DNA of 64,000 bases from positions 5,348,001 to 5,412,000 of the forward strand of contig NZ_CP150918.1 of the NCBI RefSeq assembly GCF_039908635.1, in the 5' to 3' direction. Positions 27,952 to 36,337 of this stretch are shown piece after piece; the first letter of the stretch is position 1, and each line of letters opens with the position of its first letter. The translations under genes were made by a program, and so were the position numbers. A model generated the notes under the pieces. The model was not told the DNA's origin and made no database searches. It saw only the letters and a list, made by a program, of their open reading frames with translations. The stretch comes from Pseudomonas purpurea (GTDB lineage Bacteria > Pseudomonadota > Gammaproteobacteria > Pseudomonadales > Pseudomonadaceae).

Positions 27952-28647
27952 ATGTTTGATGTCGTGTCTTCGAGCAAATGGCCCACCGGCTACCTGATCA
28001 ATCCCAACGTTGAACCCCTCGATCCGAAATGGCTGAAAGAATTCAGCGAGATCCCCGCCGCCGCCGTCAGCGACTGCCTGGGACGCAACGTCGGCGGCCT
28101 GGGCCTGAAAGCCTTCCACGGCAATGCGCCAATGCTCGGCAGCGCGCTGACCGTGCGCGTGCGCCCCGGCGACAACCTGATGATCCTCAAAGCCATGCAG
28201 ATGGCCCGCCCCGGCGATGTGCTGGTGATCGACGGCAGCGCCGACCTGACCCGCGCCGTGTTCGGCGGCATCATGCGCGCCATGGCGCTCAAGGCCGGGA
28301 TCGTCGGCGTGGTGATCAACGGCGCCCTGCGCGACCTCGATGAATGGCAAACCGGTGAGCTGCCGGCCTACGCCATCGGCGGCGTACACCGTGGCCCGAG
28401 CACCGACGGCGGTGGCGAAATCAACGTGCCGATTTCCTGCGCCGGCATGTTGGTGGCACCGGGTGATTTGATGATCGGCGACGGTGACGGCGTGGTGGCT
28501 GCCTCGCGCAGCGAACTGCCGGAACTGTTGGTGCGTTGCCACGACCTGCTGGCACGAGAAAAGGCTACGCTTGCGGCTATCGAGGCTGGCACCCTGGACC
28601 CGGATCGTTTCGACGCGATCTTGCGCGCCAAGGGTTGCCCGGTCTAA
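27952..28647 (+). CDS. RraA/HMG-aldolase family protein
   Basis: A 231-residue protein of the RraA-like fold used by 4-hydroxy-4-methyl-2-oxoglutarate/oxaloacetate aldolases and the RNase E inhibitor RraA. The motif GIVGVVINGALRD carries the R-D pair that binds divalent metal and substrate in the aldolases; VHRGPSTDGGGEINVPI follows. The retained aldolase motif favours an enzyme (pyruvate-releasing aldolase or oxaloacetate decarboxylase) over true RraA. The start ATG at 27952 lacks a strong ribosome site. Flanked on both sides by near-identical REP doublets; the substrate is unknown. Confidence 0.82.
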   Translation: MFDVVSSSKWPTGYLINPNVEPLDPKWLKEFSEIPAAAVSDCLGRNVGGLGLKAFHGNAPMLGSALTVRVRPGDNLMILKAMQMARPGDVLVIDGSADLTRAVFGGIMRAMALKAGIVGVVINGALRDLDEWQTGELPAYAIGGVHRGPSTDGGGEINVPISCAGMLVAPGDLMIGDGDGVVAASRSELPELLVRCHDLLAREKATLAAIEAGTLDPDRFDAILRAKGCPV

Positions 28648-28656
28648 AGCCAAAAG

Positions 28657-28750
28657 CATCGCGAGCAAGCTCGCTCCCACAGGTTTCAGATTGGATTGCA
28701 GATTGTGTGATCAACCTGAACCCCATGTGGGAGCGAGCTTGCTCGCGATG
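28657..28750. repeat. REP doublet, near-twin of the one at 27.70 kb
   Basis: Inverted REP pair matching the doublet at 27698-27790 in arms and spacer. It lies between the RraA-like gene and the TldD-like gene. Confidence 0.85.
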
Positions 28751-28790
28751 AGGCCCTTGAGGTCGCCGCCACTCACAAGGAGGTTCTCCA

Positions 28791-30233
28791 ATGTTCGATT
28801 TCCACCCCCAGCTCAAGCAGCGTTTCGCTGCGTTGCGCACGGGCGCTGAATTCTTTTCGCTGCGTTATGTGCGCGAATCCGGCCAATACCTGTCGGTGCG
28901 CAAGAACGTCGCAGAACCGCCAAGCCTAAGCCGTGACGAAGGCGCGATGCTGACCGCCCGGGTCAACGGCGTCGAAGCCTACGCCGCGACCAACGACCTG
29001 TCGCCATCCGGCCTGCAAGCCGCCCTCGACCGTGCCGAACAACAGGCCCGTTCGATCGCCGCCCACGCCCTGCTCGACCTGCGCCAGCAACCGGTGTCCA
29101 GCGACCGCGCCGACTACTTTTCGCCGAACCTGGAACAACCCTTTCCGTCCCTGAGCGACTGCTACCAGATGCTCGGCGCCGAATCGGCCGCTGTGCCCAA
29201 GGATGAGCGGCTGGTGAACTGGGAAGTCAGCATCGGCATCACTCACGTCGAGCAGATCTACCTCAACAGTGCCGGTGCCGAACTGCGCCAGGCGCAACGC
29301 TTCGTTTATCCGGGGCTGGACGTCACCGCCTACGACGGCAACGACAGCCAGACCCGTAGCCTGGGCCGCGAGAACTTCGGCCAGCAAGGCAGTGGCGATG
29401 TGATCAGCCGCTGCGGCCTGATCGGCGCCGCGCCGAATGTCGCCGATCAGGCGCTGCAATTGCTGCTGGCACCGAACACCCCGGCAGGCAAACGCGACCT
29501 GCTGTTGATGCCCGACCAGATGATGCTGCAAATCCACGAGTCCATCGGCCATCCGCTGGAACTGGACCGCATCCTCGGTGACGAGCGTAACTACGCCGGC
29601 ACCAGTTTCGTCAAAACCGGCGACTTCGGCAGCCTGCAATACGGCTCCAGCCTGCTCAACGTGACCTTCGACCCGGGCATCCCGGAAGAACTCGCCAGCT
29701 ACGGCCATGACGACGACGGCACCGCCGCAAGCAAGCAATTCCTGATCCGCGAAGGCGTGCTTCAGCGTCCTCTGGGTGGCGCTCTCTCGCAATTTCGCGC
29801 CGGCCTCGACGGCGTCGCCAACAGCCGCGCCTGTGGCTGGAACCGTCCGCCCATCGACCGCATGGCCAACCTCAACATCGAGCCCGGCGATCAACCGCTC
29901 GAACGCCTGATCGGCAACATCGAACACGGCGTGCTGATGTCGACCAACCGCTCATGGTCGATTGACGATGCACGCAACAAATTCCAGTTCGGTTGCGAAT
30001 GGGGCCAGTTGATCGAAAATGGCGAACTCAAGGGCGTGGTGAAAAACCCCAACTATCGCGGGGTGTCCTCACACTTCTGGCGCAACCTCAGCGCGGTTGG
30101 CGACATCAGCACCTTCAAGGTCCTGGGTACACCAAACTGCGGCAAGGGCGAACCGAACCAGGTCATTCGCGTCGGCCACGCCTCGCCAGCCTGCGTATTC
30201 AGCAACATTGACGTATTCGGAGGAGACGCCTGA
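28791..30233 (+). CDS. TldD-like metallopeptidase subunit
   Basis: A 480-residue protein of the TldD/PmbA (modulator of DNA gyrase) family. The zinc motif HESIGH (H249, E250, H254), equivalent to HExxxH of TldD, marks it as the catalytic partner. It should pair with the next gene to form a TldD/TldE-type protease acting on unfolded or modified peptides. Start ATG after a near-perfect AAGGAGG. The stop overlaps the next ATG by one base (TGATG), indicating coupled translation. This is a divergent pair, distinct from canonical tldD/pmbA. Confidence 0.9.
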   Translation: MFDFHPQLKQRFAALRTGAEFFSLRYVRESGQYLSVRKNVAEPPSLSRDEGAMLTARVNGVEAYAATNDLSPSGLQAALDRAEQQARSIAAHALLDLRQQPVSSDRADYFSPNLEQPFPSLSDCYQMLGAESAAVPKDERLVNWEVSIGITHVEQIYLNSAGAELRQAQRFVYPGLDVTAYDGNDSQTRSLGRENFGQQGSGDVISRCGLIGAAPNVADQALQLLLAPNTPAGKRDLLLMPDQMMLQIHESIGHPLELDRILGDERNYAGTSFVKTGDFGSLQYGSSLLNVTFDPGIPEELASYGHDDDGTAASKQFLIREGVLQRPLGGALSQFRAGLDGVANSRACGWNRPPIDRMANLNIEPGDQPLERLIGNIEHGVLMSTNRSWSIDDARNKFQFGCEWGQLIENGELKGVVKNPNYRGVSSHFWRNLSAVGDISTFKVLGTPNCGKGEPNQVIRVGHASPACVFSNIDVFGGDA

Positions 30234-31570
30234 TGGGTACGGTCTTGAGTCAGGTCGAGCAATTCAAAGGACTGGTGGCGTGGCTGCGTGAGGCCATGCG
30301 CGAACCTGAGCAGTTCACCTTGAGCTACGCCGCCGAATCATCGGCGTTCGTGCGTTTCAACCATGCCAAGGTTCGTCAGGCGGGTCAGGTTCAACAGGCC
30401 AGCATGGGCTTCAAACTGATCGATGACGGTCGGCATGCCGACCTGAACATCACCCTGGCCGGCGACCCCGAGGTTGACCAACAACGCTTGGCCGAAGGCC
30501 TGCAACAACTGCGCGAGACCCTGCCGTTGCTGCCACAGGATCCCTATTTGCTGGTAAACCATGACGACTGGCAGAGCAAGAACGTGCAGGACCATCCGCT
30601 GCCGGACACCGAGCAAGTGGTCGCCGAGATTGCCCGTGCCGCCGATGGCCTGGATTTGGTCGGCTTCTACGCGGCGGGTCCGATCAGCCGTGGTTTTGCC
30701 AGCTCCTGCGGTGCGTTCGGCTGGCATCAGGCCAACAGTTTCAACTTCGATTTCAGCCTGTTCCACGCCAACGGCCAAGCGGTGAAAGCCAGCTACGCCG
30801 GGCACGACTGGAACAGCGAAGGTTTCGCCAGGCGCTTCCAGCAAGCGCGCGAGCAACTGGCGTTTTTGGGGCGGCCGCTGCGCACCTTGGCACCGGGTCA
30901 GTACCGCGCTTACCTGGCCCCGGCGGCGCTGGAAGAAATCGTCGACATGCTCTGCTGGGGCGGTTTTTCGGCGCAGTCGATTGCCAGCAAAAACAGCCCG
31001 CTGCAAAAACTCTACGCGGGCGACAACGTGTTCAGCCCTCTTGTCTCGCTGGACGAAAAAGTCAGCGGTTCCCTGAGCCCGGCGTTTTCCGGCGAAGGTT
31101 ACCCACGCAGCGACCTGAAACTGATCGTCGAAGGCAAGGCAGGCGAGCAGTTGGTGAATTCGCGCAGTGCGGCCGAATACGGCCTGACGGCCAACGGCGC
31201 GGGTGGCGATGAGTCGCCGAGTGCGTTGAACATGGCGGCCGGCACGTTGCCTGATGCGCAGATTCTCAAGCAACTGGGCACCGGCCTGTACATCAGCAAC
31301 CTGTGGTACCTGAACTACTCGGACCAACCGGCTGCGCGCCTGACCGGCATGACGCGGTTTGCGACGTTCTGGGTCGAGAACGGCGAGATCCAAGCGCCGG
31401 TCAGCACCATGCGCTTTGATGACAGCGCCTACAGTTTGCTGGGTTCACAGCTGGAAGCGTTGACGAGTGAACGAGAGTTGATGCTGTCGGCCAGCACCTA
31501 CAGCCAACGCAATACATCTTCTGCGTTGTTGCCGGGGGCGCTGGTCAAAAAACTCACGCTGACCTTGTAA
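30233..31570 (+). CDS. PmbA/TldE-like subunit
   Basis: A 445-residue TldD/PmbA-family protein lacking the HExxxH motif, as expected of the non-catalytic TldE-type partner. It begins MGTVLSQVEQFKGLVAWLRE and has the family segment DEKVSGSLSPAFSGEGYPRSDL. Translationally coupled to the TldD-like gene. The pair probably forms a heteromeric protease; a substrate, possibly a modified peptide, cannot be named from the sequence, and no precursor gene is visible nearby. Confidence 0.88.
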   Translation: MGTVLSQVEQFKGLVAWLREAMREPEQFTLSYAAESSAFVRFNHAKVRQAGQVQQASMGFKLIDDGRHADLNITLAGDPEVDQQRLAEGLQQLRETLPLLPQDPYLLVNHDDWQSKNVQDHPLPDTEQVVAEIARAADGLDLVGFYAAGPISRGFASSCGAFGWHQANSFNFDFSLFHANGQAVKASYAGHDWNSEGFARRFQQAREQLAFLGRPLRTLAPGQYRAYLAPAALEEIVDMLCWGGFSAQSIASKNSPLQKLYAGDNVFSPLVSLDEKVSGSLSPAFSGEGYPRSDLKLIVEGKAGEQLVNSRSAAEYGLTANGAGGDESPSALNMAAGTLPDAQILKQLGTGLYISNLWYLNYSDQPAARLTGMTRFATFWVENGEIQAPVSTMRFDDSAYSLLGSQLEALTSERELMLSASTYSQRNTSSALLPGALVKKLTLTL

Positions 31571-31596
31571 ATACAAAACCCTGTGTAATGGGAACA

Positions 31597-31728
31597 TGTG
31601 GCGAGGGGGCTTGCCCCCGTTGGGCCGCGAAGCGGCCCCAAAACCCCAAACGCGCTTCACCAGACAGACCGCATTGACCGGATTTACGACTGCTACGCAG
31701 CCGAGCGGGAGCAAGCTCCCTCGCCACA
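31597..31728. repeat. REP doublet (TGTGGCGAGG family)
   Basis: Inverted REP pair between the TldE-like gene and the efflux gene. Confidence 0.85.
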
Positions 31729-31779
31729 GAGGGCAGTGCCAGCCATGACCTTGCGTTAACTCCAAACCTCAGAGGTCCC

Positions 31780-33207
31780 ATGCCCAATCGTCCCGCTCTC
31801 GACGCCACCACTACCCGCTGGTTGCCGTGGGTGGTGGCCATTGCGTTCTTCATGCAGTCCCTCGACGGGACCATCCTCAATACCGCCCTGCCCGCCATGG
31901 CCCGGGACCTGGCGGAAAACCCGTTGCGCATGCAGGGCGTCATCATTGCCTACATGCTCACCGTGGCCTTGCTGATTCCAGCATCGGGCTGGATCGCCGA
32001 CCGTTTTGGCACCAGGAAAATCTTCTTCGGCGCGATCCTGCTGTTCAGTATCGGCTCACTGCTCTGCGCGCTATCGAGCACCTTGAGCATGCTGATCGGC
32101 GCCCGGGTCATTCAGGGCCTGGGCGGCGCGCTGATGCTGCCGGTCGGGCGGTTGGTGGTATTGCGCGCCTACCCGCGCTCGGAACTGGTGCGCACCATGG
32201 GCTTCATCACCATTCCCGGCCTGCTCGGCCCCTTGCTCGGCCCGACTACGGGCGGCTGGATGGTGCAATACCTGACCTGGCACTGGATCTTCCTGATCAA
32301 CTTGCCGGTTGGCCTGATCGGTTGCTACGCCGTGTGGAAATTCATCCCGGACCTGCGCGGCACCGAGCGCACCCGTTTCGATGGGCCGGGGTTTTTGATG
32401 TTCGGCGCGGCGATGGTGCTGATCACCATTGCCATGGAAGGCCTGGGCGAATTGCACCTGCCGCACTTGCGCGTGATGTTGCTGCTGTTCGGCGGCATGG
32501 CGTGCCTGGCGGCGTACTGGCTGCGGGCCGTGCACACCGAAAATCCGTTGTTCCCGCCGGCGCTGTTCAAGACCCGGACCTTTGCCGTCGGCATTCTGGG
32601 TAACCTGTTCGCCCGCCTGGGCAGCGGCGCCCTGCCGTTTCTGGTGCCGCTGTTGCTGCAAGTGGCGCTGGGGTACTCACCGTCCCAGGCCGGGATGAGC
32701 ATGTTGCCGCTGGCGCTGGCGGCCATGCTCGCCAAGTCCGTCGCGCGGCCGCTGATCGAACGCCTGGGATATCGCATAATCCTGACCGGTAACACGCTGG
32801 CGCTGGGCATCATGCTGGCGAGCATGGGGCTGGTCAGCGAACAGACGCCCTACTGGCTACTGTTGGCGCAACTCGCCGTGCTGGGAGCGATCAACTCCTT
32901 GCAGTTCACTGCGATGAACACCGTCACGCTCATCGACCTCGACGACGCCAGCGCCAGCAGCGGCAACAGCCTGTTGTCGGTGGTTGCGCAATTGTCACTA
33001 AGCCTGGGCGTTGCCTGCGCCGGCGCCCTGCTCGGCGGCTTTACCGCAGAGATCGCAAGTAATGGCGTGAGTAGCGTTCTCGGAGCCTTCCAACTGACCT
33101 TTTTGACGGTCGGCATCATGGCCATGCTGGCGGCGGCAATCTTTTTGCAACTCTCGCCAAAAGACGGACGGCGGGGCAGACGTCCGGAACAACACATCGA
33201 GCCTTAG
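31780..33207 (+). CDS. DHA2-family MFS multidrug efflux protein (MdtD-like)
   Basis: A 475-residue inner-membrane protein of the 14-helix DHA2 drug:proton antiporter family. The N terminus has the helix-1 motif LDGTILNTALPAMARDL, motif A (GWIADRFGTRK) and antiporter motif C-like GPLLGPTTGGW. It resembles MdtD of E. coli. The start ATG at 31780 has AGAGG. It stands alone behind a REP element; substrates are unknown. Confidence 0.88.
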   Translation: MPNRPALDATTTRWLPWVVAIAFFMQSLDGTILNTALPAMARDLAENPLRMQGVIIAYMLTVALLIPASGWIADRFGTRKIFFGAILLFSIGSLLCALSSTLSMLIGARVIQGLGGALMLPVGRLVVLRAYPRSELVRTMGFITIPGLLGPLLGPTTGGWMVQYLTWHWIFLINLPVGLIGCYAVWKFIPDLRGTERTRFDGPGFLMFGAAMVLITIAMEGLGELHLPHLRVMLLLFGGMACLAAYWLRAVHTENPLFPPALFKTRTFAVGILGNLFARLGSGALPFLVPLLLQVALGYSPSQAGMSMLPLALAAMLAKSVARPLIERLGYRIILTGNTLALGIMLASMGLVSEQTPYWLLLAQLAVLGAINSLQFTAMNTVTLIDLDDASASSGNSLLSVVAQLSLSLGVACAGALLGGFTAEIASNGVSSVLGAFQLTFLTVGIMAMLAAAIFLQLSPKDGRRGRRPEQHIEP

Positions 33208-33275
33208 TTTCCAGACGATAAGTGCCTCCGCTCGCCTTGCCTGGTCGTCGCTCGGCGACTTCTCGTCTGGAAACT
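33206..33275 (+). promoter_or_regulatory. Long inverted repeat in the dbpA leader
   Basis: AGTTTCCAGACGA (33206-33218) and TCGTCTGGAAACT (33263-33275) pair perfectly over 13 bp around a 44-nt loop that itself contains GTCGC-TCG-GCGAC. It starts at the efflux gene stop codon and ends 60 bp before dbpA. No T run follows, so a structured leader or mRNA 3'-end element is more likely than a terminator. Confidence 0.5.
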
Positions 33276-33335
33276 GCGGGCGAATGGCCAGCGGACTGGT
33301 ACACTGCGCGACATTTTGTTTTGCAGGCCAGTCCC

Positions 33336-34721
33336 GTGACCACCATCGCCACCGCTTTTAATACTTTGCCGCTGTCCGCCGCCATGCTGGCTAACCTCGA
33401 CTCCCTCGGTTATGCCCAGATGACGCCGATTCAGGCGCAAAGCTTGCCGGTGATCCTCAAGGGGATGGACCTGATCGCCCAGGCCAAGACCGGCAGCGGC
33501 AAGACCGCCGCCTTCGGTATCGGCCTGTTGAACCCGATCAATCCGCGCTTCTTCGGTTGCCAGGCGCTGGTCATCTGCCCGACCCGTGAGCTGGCCGACC
33601 AGGTGGCCAAGGAAATCCGTCGCCTGGCCCGCGCCGAAGACAACATCAAGGTCCTGACCCTGTGCGGCGGCGTGTCCTTCGGCCCGCAGATCGGTTCGCT
33701 GGAACACGGCGCGCACATCATCGTCGGCACCCCGGGGCGCATTCAGCAGCACCTGCGCAAGGGCTCGCTGGTACTCCACGGCCTGAACACGCTGATCCTC
33801 GACGAAGCCGACCGCATGCTCGACATGGGTTTCTACGACTCCATCGAAGAAATCATCGCTCAGTGCCCGGAGCGTCGCCAGACCCTGCTGTTCTCCGCCA
33901 CCTACCCGGTGGGCATCAAGCAACTGGCCTCGAAGTTCATGCGCAACCCGCAGCAAGTGAAGGCCGAGGCGTTCCACGACGACACGCAGATCGAGCAGCG
34001 TTTCTACGAGATTTCCCCTGAAGAACGCATGAGCGCGGTGACCAAGGTGCTCGGCCACTTCCGCCCGGCCTCCTGCGTAGCCTTCTGCTTCACCAAGCAG
34101 CAGGTCCAGGAAACCGTCGATCACCTGACCGCCAAAGGCATCTCGGCCGTTGGTCTGCACGGTGACCTGGAACAGCGTGACCGCGACCAGGTCCTGGCAA
34201 TGTTCGCCAACCGCAGCACCTCGGTACTGGTGGCCACCGACGTCGCCGCCCGTGGTCTGGACATCGACGCACTGGACATGGTGATCAACGTTGAACTGGC
34301 CCGCGACTCGGAAATTCACATTCACCGTGTAGGCCGTACCGGTCGCGCCGGTGAGAAAGGCATCGCCATCAGCCTGGTTGCCCCGTCCGAAGCCCACCGC
34401 GCCCAAGCCATCGAACAACTGCAGAAGTCGCCACTGAGCTGGGATCAAATCAACAACCTGACGTCCCAGGGCGGCGGTCCGCTGCTGCCGGCCATGAGCA
34501 CCCTGTGCATCGGCGCTGGCCGTAAAGACAAGGTTCGCCCGGGCGACATCCTTGGCGCACTGACCGGCGATGCCGGTATTCCGGGCGCCCAGGTCGGCAA
34601 GATCGCGATTTTCGACTTCCAGGCTTATGTGGCTGTCGACCGCACCATCGCCAAACAGGCTGTGCAACGCTTGAGCGACGGTAAAATCAAAGGCCGCTCG
34701 CTGCGCGTTCGCATCTTATAA
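33336..34721 (+). CDS. dbpA: ATP-dependent RNA helicase DbpA
   Basis: A 461-residue DEAD-box helicase: Q motif (MTPIQAQSLP), Walker A AKTGSGKT, DEAD (LILDEADRML), SAT, and VATDVAARGLDIDALD with HRVGRTGRAG in the second RecA domain. The C-terminal domain, about 75 residues (CIGAGRKDKVRPGDILGAL...), is the DbpA domain that targets 23S rRNA hairpin 92 in ribosome assembly. A GTG start at 33336 (VTTIATAFNTLPLS) fits E. coli DbpA (457 residues); longer in-frame starts would run into the leader hairpin. Confidence 0.94.
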   Translation: MTTIATAFNTLPLSAAMLANLDSLGYAQMTPIQAQSLPVILKGMDLIAQAKTGSGKTAAFGIGLLNPINPRFFGCQALVICPTRELADQVAKEIRRLARAEDNIKVLTLCGGVSFGPQIGSLEHGAHIIVGTPGRIQQHLRKGSLVLHGLNTLILDEADRMLDMGFYDSIEEIIAQCPERRQTLLFSATYPVGIKQLASKFMRNPQQVKAEAFHDDTQIEQRFYEISPEERMSAVTKVLGHFRPASCVAFCFTKQQVQETVDHLTAKGISAVGLHGDLEQRDRDQVLAMFANRSTSVLVATDVAARGLDIDALDMVINVELARDSEIHIHRVGRTGRAGEKGIAISLVAPSEAHRAQAIEQLQKSPLSWDQINNLTSQGGGPLLPAMSTLCIGAGRKDKVRPGDILGALTGDAGIPGAQVGKIAIFDFQAYVAVDRTIAKQAVQRLSDGKIKGRSLRVRIL

Positions 34722-34737
34722 GAACAGCGCACTTCCC

Positions 34738-34827
34738 TGTGGGAGCGAGCTTGCTCGCGATAGCGGACTGACAGACAACAACTATGTTGAATGTGCTGGC
34801 CCCATCGCGAGCAAGCTCGCTCCCACA
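34738..34827. repeat. REP doublet (GTGGGAGCGAGC family)
   Basis: Inverted REP pair between dbpA and the flavoprotein gene. Confidence 0.85.
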
Positions 34828-34862
34828 TTAGTTTTGTGGTGACACATTGTGAGGACACCGTT

Positions 34863-36042
34863 TTGCGCTCTACCGAAGTCGTGATCATTGGCGCTGGCGC
34901 CGCAGGTTTGATGTGTGCGCTGACCGCCGCCGGGCGCGGGCGCAAGGTGATGTTGCTCGACCACGCGAACAAAGCTGGCAAGAAAATCCTCATGTCTGGT
35001 GGTGGACGCTGCAACTTCACCAACATGTACACCGAACCTGGCAATTTTCTCTCGCAAAACGCGCATTTCTGCAAATCCGCGCTGGCGCGTTATACCCAGT
35101 GGGATTTCATCGGGATGGTCGCCAAACACGGCGTGCCGTACCACGAGAAGAAACTCGGCCAGCTGTTCTGCGATAACAAATCCAGCGACATCCTCGAAAT
35201 GCTGCTCAACGAGTGCGATCAGGTCGGCGTCAGCCTGCACCTGGATACCTCGATCCAGACCATCGAAAAACTCGAAAGCGGCTACCTGCTGGAAACCACG
35301 TTGGGCCAACTGACCTGCGAATCCCTGGTGATCGCCACGGGCGGTTTGTCGATCCCGACCCTGGGCGCTACCGGTTTCGGTTATCAGGTGGCCAGGCAAT
35401 TCGGCCACACCTTGTTGCCGACCCGCGCCGGCCCTGGTGCCGTTCACCATCACCGATCAGCTCAAAGAACTGTGTGGCGAGCTGTCCGGCACGTCGGTGG
35501 ATTGCCTGGTGAGCTGCAACGACCAGAGTTTTCGCGAGAACATCCTGTTCACTCACCGCGGCCTTAGCGGCCCGGCGATTCTGCAGATTTCCTCGTTCTG
35601 GCAATCCGGTGACACGGTTGAAATCAACCTGCTGCCCGACCACGACGTACCGGGCTGGCTGCAACAGCAGCAAGCCGAACGCCCGAACAGCGAACTGAAA
35701 ACCCTGCTCGGCGAGATCTTCACCAAGAAGATGGCCAACCTGTTGGCCGACAACTGGTTCGTCTCCAAACCGATGAAGCAGTACACCCACGCCGAACTCG
35801 CGGACATCGCCGAAAAACTCGCGAGTTGGAAAGTCGTGCCGGCCGGCACCGAAGGCTACCGCACCGCCGAAGTGACGCTGGGTGGCGTCGACACCCATGA
35901 AGTCTCGTCCAAGACCATGGAATCCCTGAAAAGCCCTGGTTTGTACTTTGTCGGCGAAGTGCTGGACGTCACCGGCCACCTGGGCGGTTTCAACTTCCAA
36001 TGGGCCTGGGCTTCGGGTTATGCGGCGGCGCAGTACGTCTAA
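34863..36042 (+). pseudogene. BaiN/HI0933-family FAD-dependent oxidoreductase, split by a frameshift
   Basis: The first part (TTG start at 34863, GAGGA upstream) encodes VVIIGAGAAGLMCALTAAGRG and the HI0933 signature ILMSGGGRCNFTN, ending in frame at LLPTRAG. The second part, open to 36042, resumes PFTITDQLKELCGELSG and ends with GEVLDVTGHLGGFNFQWAWASGYAAAQYV. A single extra C within CCC at 35432-35434 separates the frames; removing it gives one protein of about 393 residues, normal for the family. The unshifted halves are well preserved, so the change is recent or a sequencing error. The family is a YhiN-like flavoprotein of poorly known role. Confidence 0.85.
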
Positions 36043-36074
36043 CGCGATGTAAATCACATGTGGAAGCAGGCCTT

Positions 36075-36207
36075 TGTGGCGAGAGAGCTTGCTCCCGCTG
36101 GCCTGCGAAGCAGGCCCAAAACCCGTCATTACAATCTGCCAGACAAACCGCATTCGCAGGATTTACGACGGCTACGCCGCCGAGCGGGAGCAAGCTCCCT
36201 CGCCACA
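36075..36207. repeat. REP doublet (TGTGGCGAGG family)
   Basis: Inverted REP pair in the 295-bp gap between the flavoprotein gene and the YccS-like gene; otherwise nothing recognised there. Confidence 0.85.
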
Positions 36208-36337
36208 GGTTCAATGCAGACCTGAAATCTTCACCAAGCAAGGAACAGTTTTTGCTGCCAGATGTGATCGGCGCCATTGCGCCGTCGTCATTACTGGCTC
36301 AATTTAGCTGCATTGCCCCGGAAGGCCTTCGCACTTC

